From Candidatus Gallispira edinburgensis (GTDB lineage Bacteria > Bacillota > Clostridia > Lachnospirales > CAG-274): a DNA stretch of 32,276 nucleotides. Of this stretch, positions 24,821-32,276 are shown one piece after another (position 1 is the stretch's first letter; each line of letters opens with the position of its first letter). The translations under genes and the position numbers were made by a program. The stretch spans positions 1-32,276 of the forward strand of contig CAJFNV010000080.1 in the NCBI GenBank assembly GCA_904395805.1, read 5' to 3'. The notes beneath the pieces are model-generated. The model was not told the origin of the DNA, did no database searches, and saw nothing but the letters and a program-made list of their open reading frames with translations.

Positions 24821-25549
24821 TTGGAAAAGGACAATATTTTTGAATTCAGAGTTTATGGAAGGTATGCTCTGTTCACGGATCCAATTACAAAAATAGGCGG
24901 GGAAAAGTTCAGTTATCAGATACCAACCTACCAGGCGTTAAAGGGTATTTGTGAATCGGTATATTGGAAGCCCACGATCATGCACTATATAGATGAGGTC
25001 AGAATAATGAATCCCATACTCACACAGCCCCAGGGTATAAGACCCATACATTATGTGGATAAAGGGAATGACTTATCTGTATATACATATCTGAAAGATG
25101 TAGAGTATGAGGTGAGGGGGCACTTTGAATGGAATGAAAACCGCCCCGACCTTGTCAGCGACAGAAACGAAAACAAACACTATGACATAATGAGGAGAAT
25201 GATCGAAAGAGGGGGCAGACGGGATATATTTCTGGGAACAAGAGAATGTCAGGGCTATGTTGAGCCTTGCAAGTTCGGCGAAAAGCCCGGATATTATGAC
25301 AATACAGATATGTCCTTTGGCATAATGGTACATGGTATCACATATCCCGATGAGGTTACGGACAAAAGCAAAGAGGGTGTGATGTCTGTAAGATTATGGG
25401 CTCCTGTAATGAAAAACGGGATAATTAAGTTTATAAGACCCGAGGAATGTACAATTGTAAAAGATATTGGAAAGAGAAATATAAAGGAATTTAAAGCAGG
25501 AGAAAATTTCAGCGGATCAAGTGAATTTGAAGGCGGTGATATTCTGTGA
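24821..25549 (+). CDS. cas5c: Cas5c (Cas5d), pre-crRNA endonuclease and Cascade subunit
   Basis: A 242-residue RAMP protein. In type I-C, which lacks Cas6, Cas5 cuts the repeat RNA and caps the 5' end of Cascade. Y48 and the adjacent K119-H120 (in [12 protein letters not shown]) fall where the characterised Bacillus halodurans enzyme has its Tyr/Lys/His catalytic residues. The family signature [13 protein letters not shown] is clear, and [16 protein letters not shown] follows. The start is TTG 24821, seven bases after AAAGGAGG; an upstream in-frame ATG overlaps cas3 and has no ribosome site. Its stop overlaps the GTG start of cas8c. Confidence 0.95.
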   Translation: MEKDNIFEFRVYGRYALFTDPITKIGGEKFSYQIPTYQALKGICESVYWKPTIMHYIDEVRIMNPILTQPQGIRPIHYVDKGNDLSVYTYLKDVEYEVRGHFEWNENRPDLVSDRNENKHYDIMRRMIERGGRRDIFLGTRECQGYVEPCKFGEKPGYYDNTDMSFGIMVHGITYPDEVTDKSKEGVMSVRLWAPVMKNGIIKFIRPEECTIVKDIGKRNIKEFKAGENFSGSSEFEGGDIL

Positions 25550-27402
25550 GCTGGCTGACAACATTAAGTGAAACATATGATAATTGTAAGAATGCTGTAG
25601 CTTCTTCAAAATATGAAGTTAAGCTTATGCCTGTGGCACATCTTACTGCAGAGGCGCATATAACCATATCTGTTGATGTAAAAGGTAATTTTTTGAGAGC
25701 AGAGCCCGTTGAAAAAGATGATGCCACAACGATTATACCTGTAACAGAGGACTCTGCAACGAGAGGCAGCGGTATTGCACCCCATCCTCTCTGCGATAAG
25801 CTTATATACATAGCAGGAGATTACAGTACATATGTAAAAAGCGATAAAAAAAGTGATAAATTATCTGAATATCATTCAGAATATATGAAGCTTTTAAAAA
25901 AATGGAATGACTCTGAATTTGCAACAGAAAAGGTCAGAGCAATAAACAGCTATTTATCAAAGGGCAGGGTTATTGAGGATTTGATAAATGCAAGAGTTTT
26001 TACATTGGATGATACAGGCTTTCTTGGAGGGAGTAAGATAAGCGGAACAAAGCAGAGTGACTGCTTTATCAGATTTTCTGTGATCAAGCCTGAGGAAAGT
26101 TATTATACTCCCGAAACATGGAAGGATAAAGAACTTTTTGAAAGTTTTATAGCCTTTAATAACACTCTTAATGTAAACAGGAATATATGCTATGTTACAG
26201 GTCATGAAGATGTAATATCGGTAAAGCATCCTGCCAAAATAAGAAATACAGGAGATAAGGCAAAAATAATATCTTCAAATAATACTAAGAGTTTTGTATA
26301 TCATGGCAGATTTGTTGAGGCTGAGGAGGCTGCTTCTGTAGGCTATGAGGTTTCTCAGAAAGCCCACAATGCTTTAAGGTGGCTTATTGGCAATCAGGGA
26401 TATAAAAACGGAAGCAATACAATTGTGACATGGAGTGTACAGGGAAAGGAGCTTCCTGAAATATTGGATGACTCTGAAAATATATTCGGAGATTTGCCTG
26501 AAGATGAAAATGTGCCTGTAAGTACGGGAGAACAGTTTGCTAAGAAAATAAATCAGGCTATTGCAGGTTATAACAAAAACTTTGATTTTAATGATAAAAT
26601 CGCCATAATGTCTGTGGATACAGCCGACGGTTCATTAAACGGCAGACTTTCTATTAAGTATTATACTGAGTTTATACCATCAATATATTTTAAAAATATA
26701 GAGAACTGGTACAATAAATGCTCTTGGGAAATTATAGGAGATAAGAAAAGAAAGACAGGTGTTGTAACACCAAATCCCAAAGAAATTGCCATGGCAGTGT
26801 ATGGTACTGAAAGAAACAAAGGAGTTGATGTTGACAGTAAAATACAAAAAGCTTGTATAGAGAGAATACTGCCGTGCATTACAGAAGGCAGAAAATTCCC
26901 TGTGGATTTAGTAAGAGGAGCTGTGGAGAATGTTTCAAGGGCTATGGCTTTCAACAACTATAATCATTATAAATTAATCGGTATTACCTGTGCAATAATT
27001 AAAGCACATTATAAGGATAAAGGAAAGGTGGTAACTATGGAATTAGACAATTGCAATGACAGAAGTTATTTATTTGGGCGTTTGCTGGCTGTGGCTGATG
27101 TATTGGAGCAGCGCACTTTTGATACTTCTGAAAAGGAAAGGGAAACAAATGCCAAAAGATACTGGAGCGTATTTGTTAAAAAGCCTGCTAAGACATGGGC
27201 ACTTATTACAGACAAATTGTTGCCTTATATGAACAAGAATGGAAAATACATGTCTTACTACAACAGACTTTTTGAAGAAATACATGATAAGTTCAATATT
27301 GAGGATTATAACGATAAGGAACTTGACGCTAAGTATCTGTTAGGCTACTGGTGTCAGAGAAAGGCAATGAACAGCAAAAATGAAAATAAAAAGGAGGACT
27401 GA
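25546..27402 (+). CDS. cas8c: Cas8c (Csd1), large subunit of type I-C Cascade
   Basis: A 618-residue protein, usual length for Csd1/Cas8c. The start [20 protein letters not shown] is characteristic, as are [20 protein letters not shown] and the middle [22 protein letters not shown]. Cas8c recognises the PAM (typically 5'-TTC in I-C) and recruits Cas3. The GTG start overlaps the cas5c stop (GTGA). The C-terminal 121 codons are preceded by an internal ribosome site and ATG and probably also make Cas11c (separate entry). The stop is three bases before cas7c. Confidence 0.96.
   Translation: MSWLTTLSETYDNCKNAVASSKYEVKLMPVAHLTAEAHITISVDVKGNFLRAEPVEKDDATTIIPVTEDSATRGSGIAPHPLCDKLIYIAGDYSTYVKSDKKSDKLSEYHSEYMKLLKKWNDSEFATEKVRAINSYLSKGRVIEDLINARVFTLDDTGFLGGSKISGTKQSDCFIRFSVIKPEESYYTPETWKDKELFESFIAFNNTLNVNRNICYVTGHEDVISVKHPAKIRNTGDKAKIISSNNTKSFVYHGRFVEAEEAASVGYEVSQKAHNALRWLIGNQGYKNGSNTIVTWSVQGKELPEILDDSENIFGDLPEDENVPVSTGEQFAKKINQAIAGYNKNFDFNDKIAIMSVDTADGSLNGRLSIKYYTEFIPSIYFKNIENWYNKCSWEIIGDKKRKTGVVTPNPKEIAMAVYGTERNKGVDVDSKIQKACIERILPCITEGRKFPVDLVRGAVENVSRAMAFNNYNHYKLIGITCAIIKAHYKDKGKVVTMELDNCNDRSYLFGRLLAVADVLEQRTFDTSEKERETNAKRYWSVFVKKPAKTWALITDKLLPYMNKNGKYMSYYNRLFEEIHDKFNIEDYNDKELDAKYLLGYWCQRKAMNSKNENKKED
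27037..27402 (+). CDS. cas11c: Cas11c small subunit, translated from inside cas8c
   Basis: An in-frame ATG at 27037 (residue 498 of Cas8c) is preceded by AGGAAAGGTGGT (27021-27032), with five bases between the GGTGGT and the ATG. The product would be 121 residues, beginning [19 protein letters not shown] and largely alpha helical, the size and fold of Cas11. Independent translation of the small subunit from the 3' end of cas8 is an established feature of type I-C. Seen here: site, frame and length. Inferred: that it is used. Confidence 0.75.
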   Translation: MELDNCNDRSYLFGRLLAVADVLEQRTFDTSEKERETNAKRYWSVFVKKPAKTWALITDKLLPYMNKNGKYMSYYNRLFEEIHDKFNIEDYNDKELDAKYLLGYWCQRKAMNSKNENKKED

Positions 27403-27405
27403 CAA

Positions 27406-28269
27406 ATGAGTGCATTTACTAACAAAATAGATTTTTTATCAATAATTACTGTAACTAAGGCTAATCCTAACGGTGATCCGTTAAATGGTAACAGACCGAG
27501 GGAGGACTATAACGGATACGGTGAAATATCCGATGTTTGTATAAAGAGGAAAATAAGAAACAGACTTCAGGATATGGGCGAAAGAATATTTGTGCAGTCT
27601 GATGACCGCTGTGATGACGGCGCAAAAAGTCTTAAGGACAGAGCAGACAGTGTTGATGAGCTTAAGAAGGAAAAGAGTAAGGACAAGTATGCTGAAATTG
27701 CCTGTAAGGAATGGATTGATGTGCGTGCTTTTGGTCAGGTTTTTGCATTTAAGGCTGACAGTGTATCTGTTGGTGTGAGAGGTCCCGTGTCTGTACACCC
27801 TGCTGTAAGTGTTGTACCTGTGGATATTTCAAGTATGCAGATCACAAAAAGTGTAAACAGTGAAACTAAAAAGAAAAATGATGTAGAGGTTGACGGAAAG
27901 TCATCTGACACAATGGGTATGAAGCACAGAGTTGAATTTGGAGTTTATGTGTTAAAGGGAAGTATAAATCATCAGCTTGCTGAAAAGACGGGCTTCAGTG
28001 ATGAAGATGCCGAAAAGATAAAAGAAGCTCTTGCCACTTTATTTGAAAATGATGCATCATCAGCAAGACCTGACGGCAGTATGGAAGTTAAAAAGCTGTA
28101 CTGGTGGAAGCACAGCTGCCCTATGGGAAATTATTCATCAGCAAAGGTACATAACAGTGTTAAGGTATTTCTTAAAGAAGGTGTGGATACGCCTAAGTCT
28201 TTTGATGATTTTGAAATTGAATATACACCTCTTGAAGGAATTGAATGCGAAATTATAGAAGGCAGATGA
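27406..28269 (+). CDS. cas7c: Cas7c (Csd2), Cascade backbone
   Basis: A 287-residue RAMP protein that binds along the crRNA guide and forms the helical backbone, normally in seven copies. The opening motif TKANPNGDPLNGNRPREDYN and GYGEISDVCIKRKIRNRLQD are hallmarks of Csd2; GVRGPVSVHPAVSV lies in the palm. It starts at ATG behind AAAAAGGAGGAC, the strongest ribosome site of the operon, which fits the high copy number needed. Confidence 0.97.
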   Translation: MSAFTNKIDFLSIITVTKANPNGDPLNGNRPREDYNGYGEISDVCIKRKIRNRLQDMGERIFVQSDDRCDDGAKSLKDRADSVDELKKEKSKDKYAEIACKEWIDVRAFGQVFAFKADSVSVGVRGPVSVHPAVSVVPVDISSMQITKSVNSETKKKNDVEVDGKSSDTMGMKHRVEFGVYVLKGSINHQLAEKTGFSDEDAEKIKEALATLFENDASSARPDGSMEVKKLYWWKHSCPMGNYSSAKVHNSVKVFLKEGVDTPKSFDDFEIEYTPLEGIECEIIEGR

Positions 28270-28275
28270 TAATAC

Positions 28276-28935
28276 ATGTATAAAGAGGAGGACTATTTGC
28301 TGCTGTCGGGACTGCAGCATTTTGAGTTTTGTCAGAGACAGTGGGCTCTGATTCATATTGAACAGCAGTGGGCAGAAAATTTACTGACTGTTGAAGGAAA
28401 TATTTTTCATGAAAATGCCCATAACAAATTTTTTACAGAATCAAGAGGTGATATTATTATATCAAGAGGTATGCCTGTATATTCTGCTGAATTAGGCGTT
28501 TCCGGTGAATGTGATGTTGTGGAATTTCATAAAAGGGAAAATGGCATTGAGCTTTATGGGAAGAACGGAAAATATCAGCCTTATCCTATAGAGTATAAAA
28601 AGGGAAAGCCAAAAGAGGGCAGTGAGGATGTATTGCAGCTTGTGTGTCAGGCTATGTGCCTTGAAGAAATGCTTTGCTGTGATATTGATGTGGGGTATTT
28701 GTATTATGGTGAAATCAGAAAAAGGGTTAAAGTAAGAATAAGTGAAGAGCTGAGGAATCATGTCTGTGAGAATCTTAAGCTTATGCATCAGTATTACAAA
28801 AGAAAATATACACCGAATACAAAGCCTGATAAAAGATGCAATGCCTGCTCAATAAAGGATATTTGTCTGCCAAAGAGAAATAAGTATAAGTCAGTCAGGG
28901 ATTATATAAGTAAAAGTCTGGAGGGAAAAGTGTGA
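28276..28935 (+). CDS. cas4: Cas4 exonuclease of the adaptation module
   Basis: A 219-residue RecB-like protein. One cysteine lies in FEFCQRQWALIHIEQQW near residue 17, and three in CNACSIKDIC near residue 195, together the [4Fe-4S] site. Nuclease motifs are GECDVVEF, PIEYKKGKP (the E-x-K) and QLVCQAMCLEEM. Cas4 trims prespacers and defines the PAM side with Cas1-Cas2. It is separated from cas7c by 6 bases and its stop overlaps the cas1 GTG. Confidence 0.96.
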   Translation: MYKEEDYLLLSGLQHFEFCQRQWALIHIEQQWAENLLTVEGNIFHENAHNKFFTESRGDIIISRGMPVYSAELGVSGECDVVEFHKRENGIELYGKNGKYQPYPIEYKKGKPKEGSEDVLQLVCQAMCLEEMLCCDIDVGYLYYGEIRKRVKVRISEELRNHVCENLKLMHQYYKRKYTPNTKPDKRCNACSIKDICLPKRNKYKSVRDYISKSLEGKV

Positions 28936-29963
28936 AAAAATTACTGAATACTCTTTACAACAATAATGAAAACAGATACTTGTCTTTAGATGGGCTTAAT
29001 GTTGTTGTACTGGAGGATAATAGTGAAATAGGAAGAATCCCTCTTCATAATCTGGAAATGATAGTTACTGTCGGATATACAGGCGTAAGCCCTGCTTTGA
29101 TGGGTGCCTGTGCTGAAAATAATATTAATTTGTGTTTTTTAAAACCAAATGGAACTTTCCTTGCCAGAGTTACAGGCAGAACAAAAGGCAATGTTATTTT
29201 AAGAAAAACTCAATATCTCATTTCTGAAAATGATGAGGAAAGTCTTAAAATTGCAAGAAATTTTATAATTGGTAAAATTTTTAATGCAAAGTGGGTAATT
29301 GAGAGAGCAAAAAGAGATTATTCTCTGCGTCTAAACACTGAAAAGCTTTCTAAAACATCAGGTATACTTTCGAATTCTATTAGTATGGTGCAGAACTGCA
29401 ATGATGCAGATATGTTACGGGGTATTGAAGGTGAGGCTGCCGGTATTTATTTTTCTGTGTTTGATGATTTGATTCTTCAGCAAAAGAAGGATTTTAAGTT
29501 TATAACAAGAAACAGGCGTCCGCCTCTTGATAATGTAAATGCTCTGCTATCTCTTACTTATACTATGCTGACTAATATGTGCCAGGCGGCTTTGGAAACT
29601 GTGGGACTGGATCCTTATGTGGGATTTATGCATAGTGACAGACCCGGAAGAGCATCACTTGCTCTGGATTTAATGGAAGAATTAAGAAGTGTCTTTGCGG
29701 ACAGGTTTGTGCTTACACTTATTAATAAAAAGATGATTACAAGCAAAGATTTTGAAAAGATGGAAAGCGGTGCTGTATTTCTTACTGAAAACGGCAGAAA
29801 GAAGTTTTTTACAGCTCTTCAAAACAGAAAAAAAGAAACAATAACACATCCTTTCCTAAATGAAAAGGTAGAGTGGGGTGTTGTGCCTTATGTTCAGGCT
29901 TTGCTCCTTTCAAGATACATAAGAGGTGATATTGATGAGTATCCTCCTTTTTTATGGAAGTAG
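28932..29963 (+). CDS. cas1c: Cas1 integrase
   Basis: A 343-residue protein that inserts prespacers at the leader end of the array as a complex with Cas2. Catalytic residues: E166 (RGIEGEAAGIYF), H234 (VGFMHSDRPG) and the acidic pair D246/E249 (ALDLMEELR). The N-terminal beta domain (SLDGLNVVVLEDN...) and length are regular. The start is GTG 28932, overlapping the cas4 stop (GTGA), with GAGGGAAAAG close upstream. Confidence 0.97.
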   Translation: MKKLLNTLYNNNENRYLSLDGLNVVVLEDNSEIGRIPLHNLEMIVTVGYTGVSPALMGACAENNINLCFLKPNGTFLARVTGRTKGNVILRKTQYLISENDEESLKIARNFIIGKIFNAKWVIERAKRDYSLRLNTEKLSKTSGILSNSISMVQNCNDADMLRGIEGEAAGIYFSVFDDLILQQKKDFKFITRNRRPPLDNVNALLSLTYTMLTNMCQAALETVGLDPYVGFMHSDRPGRASLALDLMEELRSVFADRFVLTLINKKMITSKDFEKMESGAVFLTENGRKKFFTALQNRKKETITHPFLNEKVEWGVVPYVQALLLSRYIRGDIDEYPPFLWK

Positions 29964-29971
29964 GTGACTAT

Positions 29972-30262
29972 ATGCTGGTGTTAATTACTTATGATGTTTC
30001 GACAGAAACTGCTGAGGGTAAAGCAAGGCTTAGAAAGGTTGCTAAACAATGTGTAAATTATGGAAGGAGAGTACAAAATTCTGTTTTTGAATGTGAGCTT
30101 GATGCTGCACAGGCAAGACAAGTGAAAAATATTCTTGAGAAAATTATAAATACAGATGAGGATAGTCTGAGATTTTATTATTTGGGAAATAATTACAAAA
30201 ATAAGATTGAACATATTGGTGTAAAGCCGAGTTTTGATGTAAATGAACCATTGGTATTATAG
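29972..30262 (+). CDS. cas2: Cas2
   Basis: A 96-residue ferredoxin-fold protein. MLVLITYDVST places the conserved aspartate at D8; GRRVQNSVFECEL and FYYLGNNYKNKIEHIG are typical. It bridges two Cas1 dimers in the acquisition complex. The start is ATG 29972, five bases after AGGTGA; an upstream ATG at 29954 overlaps cas1 and lacks a ribosome site. It is the last cas gene; the leader and array follow on the same strand. Confidence 0.96.
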   Translation: MLVLITYDVSTETAEGKARLRKVAKQCVNYGRRVQNSVFECELDAAQARQVKNILEKIINTDEDSLRFYYLGNNYKNKIEHIGVKPSFDVNEPLVL

Positions 30263-30444
30263 TGCGGATGTGAATTGAACATATTTTTGTGGATGTATTC
30301 GCACTTTTAAATTTGTGAAAAGGTAATAATTTTTGACTTGTAATTTTAGCAAAAGTTACCTTAAATTTTGGAGGTTTTAATTTAATATTGTTTTTTTGTA
30401 TGTTTTTGCAGACCATTGTGAGGTGTTTTTTGTGATGGTTTGCT
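30263..30444 (+). promoter_or_regulatory. CRISPR leader
   Basis: AT-rich, 182 bases between the cas2 stop and the first repeat. A hairpin GTGCGGAT (30262-30269) / ATTCGCAC (30297-30304) followed by TTTT may end the cas transcript; its left arm overlaps the cas2 stop codon. TTGACT at 30333-30338 is a possible -35 box for the array, but I see no good -10 at 17 bases. The last 30 bases hold TTGTGAGGTG and TTGTGATGGT, a near direct repeat next to repeat 1, where integration takes place. Confidence 0.7.
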
Positions 30445-32276
30445 GTCACTCCCTGCACGGGAGTGTGGATTGAAATATATTTACACCTCGCCCACAAACA
30501 CTTTAACTCGTCACTCCCTGCACGGGAGTGTGGATTGAAATAAACTCCTCAACGCCCAAGTCATTCAGGCAATCGTCACTCCCTGCACGGGAGTGTGGAT
30601 TGAAATACAGTTACTGATGAAAAGGTGAGCAGCAAGGCAGGTCACTCCCTGCACGGGAGTGTGGATTGAAATAGCTTTAAAATACTGCTGCCTAAGGATG
30701 ATACACGTCACTCCCTGCACGGGAGTGTGGATTGAAATTAAAATATCTTTATCGTAATTGCACTCAATCAGGGTCACTCCCTGCACGGGAGTGTGGATTG
30801 AAATCAATCTGTCAGAATCCTATGTATTGTCACCCACAGTCACTCCCTGCACGGGAGTGTGGATTGAAATTGATTTTGAAGTCACAAGACATAGCGTACA
30901 TGTGGTCACTCCCTGCACGGGAGTGTGGATTGAAATTTCGTGGTTTATAAAATATTCCCACCTATAAGTTTTGTCACTCCCTGCACGGGAGTGTGGATTG
31001 AAATCTCTTGGGAGTAAGTTGCTTATAAATGGCAAGACAGTCACTCCCTGCACGGGAGTGTGGATTGAAATTGGAAAGAAGAATAAGAGATACACTATCG
31101 GTCGATGTCACTCCCTGCACGGGAGTGTGGATTGAAATGTTCATTTTGTTGTCCTCCTCCTTAATCAATTTTAGTCACTCCCTGCACGGGAGTGTGGATT
31201 GAAATCACGTGATGAACTATCAGAAGTTTTATAAGGTTACGTCACTCCCTGCACGGGAGTGTGGATTGAAATACGTGAAACATTTTATTTAAAAAGGCGG
31301 TTGTAAGTCACTCCCTGCACGGGAGTGTGGATTGAAATATTATTTAAGTTAGTTGTTATAGTATTTTCAGCGGTCACTCCCTGCACGGGAGTGTGGATTG
31401 AAATAAAATAAAGATTTTGGCGAGCAATGGTTTTATGCTGTCACTCCCTGCACGGGAGTGTGGATTGAAATTAATACAGGTGTTGAATTAGGTACGCTTG
31501 ACAATAGTCACTCCCTGCACGGGAGTGTGGATTGAAATATCTGTGTTAGTGATAATATGATTTAAAGCTCCGGTCACTCCCTGCACGGGAGTGTGGATTG
31601 AAATATTTTTATTATTGGTTGTGTCGGTGTTAGTATCTGTCACTCCCTGCACGGGAGTGTGGATTGAAATAATGTTAGGTTTTAACGTGCATAATGTAAA
31701 CAACGTCACTCCCTGCACGGGAGTGTGGATTGAAATATCATTGTAATTAGTGGTTTTGTTTGTTATTGTGTCACTCCCTGCACGGGAGTGTGGATTGAAA
31801 TGGTGTTATCTCCCCTAGCAATTGCGCCTGTTGTCGTCACTCCCTGCACGGGAGTGTGGATTGAAATTTGACAACTTAATGCAGTTTACTGAAAAATACA
31901 ACGTCACTCCCTGCACGGGAGTGTGGATTGAAATCAATATTTCGTTTTTTGATTTTCTCAAAATAGTAAGTCACTCCCTGCACGGGAGTGTGGATTGAAA
32001 TCCCTCTTTTTGTATCGTCAGTTTGCACAAAAACCGTCACTCCCTGCACGGGAGTGTGGATTGAAATACTATTTGTCGTACTATTTTCGGTCTTATCATT
32101 AGGTCACTCCCTGCACGGGAGTGTGGATTGAAATATTGAAAACGCTGACATTTTAAGTAAGAATAACGTCACTCCCTGCACGGGAGTGTGGATTGAAATG
32201 TCTGCGTTGCATTTATCAAAAAATTCTTTTTGTTGTCACTCCCTGCACGGGAGTGTGGATTGAAATACAATGTACG
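30445..32276 (+). CRISPR. Type I-C CRISPR array, 28 repeats, runs past the window end
   Basis: There are 28 repeats of 32 bases, from 30445-30476 to 32235-32266, all identical as read. They begin GTCACTCCCTGC and end GTGGATTGAAAT. Spacers are 33-36 bases (27 complete, plus 10 bases of a 28th). The repeat holds a hairpin CACTCCC/GGGAGTG; Cas5c cleavage at its 3' base would leave an 11-base handle TGGATTGAAAT on each crRNA. No repeat degenerates, so the distal end lies beyond the window. Orientation is leader-proximal at left, so the newest spacers are at 30477 onward. Small open frames on the minus strand across the array are translations of the repeat. Confidence 0.99.

Noticed and set aside
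30565..31718. Minus- and plus-strand open frames across the array with repeated ISIHTPVQGVT or SLPARECGLK
   Set aside because: They are translations of the CRISPR repeat and spacers, not genes.
30477..32234. Self-targeting spacers against this window
   Set aside because: By eye no spacer matched other parts of the window; a computed search was not possible.

Overview
The window looks like a chromosome segment from a low-GC, spore-forming member of the Clostridia (Bacillota), probably a gut-type Lachnospiraceae or related lineage. The evidence is AT-rich DNA, strong AGGAGG ribosome sites with frequent TTG/GTG starts, near-consensus sigma-A promoters with 17-base spacers, a YyaC-type spore protease homologue, VanZ, CpsB/YwqE and YtrA-type GntR families, and a subtype I-C CRISPR-Cas locus. 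Species was not determined.

Layout. 1-4250: the tail of a polar amino-acid ABC ATPase with its terminator, a TetR regulator, the acetolactate synthase pair ilvB-ilvN (IlvB carries a four-cysteine insertion), and an EFR1-type ferredoxin/flavodoxin fusion. 4500-7220: a divergent cluster. A BlaI-type repressor and an M56 (BlaR1-like) membrane protease without a penicillin-sensing domain face two secreted proteins, one of which seems to start at ATA. Large AT-rich dyads lie between them. 7470-10055: a membrane LysM protein with a degenerate MPN/JAMM-like cytoplasmic domain is co-transcribed with a soluble histidine kinase, divergent from yyaC. 10100-14212: a cyclophilin lipoprotein, an ABC-F ATPase, an HD hydrolase and a HAD phosphatase. 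14760-15680: a well-expressed SDR dehydrogenase on the minus strand with its own promoter and terminator. 15760-17760: a CpsB-type PHP phosphatase, an anchored hypothetical protein and a VanZ-like protein. 18150-22320: a minus-strand, apparently self-regulated operon of YtrA-family GntR, ABC ATPase, two permeases and a lipoprotein.

22341 to the end is a complete type I-C CRISPR-Cas system: cas3-cas5c-cas8c(with an internal cas11c start)-cas7c-cas4-cas1-cas2. It is followed by a leader and an array of 28 identical 32-base repeats that runs off the window. Cas5c should process the pre-crRNA, Cas8c/Cas11c/Cas7c/Cas5c form Cascade, Cas3 degrades the target, and Cas4-Cas1-Cas2 acquire spacers.

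Five intergenic gaps (4281-4483, 7271-7468, 12843-13004, 14262-14725, 17808-18149) hold mosaic, hairpin-rich repeats. Four share the terminal inverted repeat CAATGTCATTAACTTAA, as expected of a non-autonomous (MITE-like) family; the fifth has different ends but the same core. No rRNA or tRNA gene was recognised.
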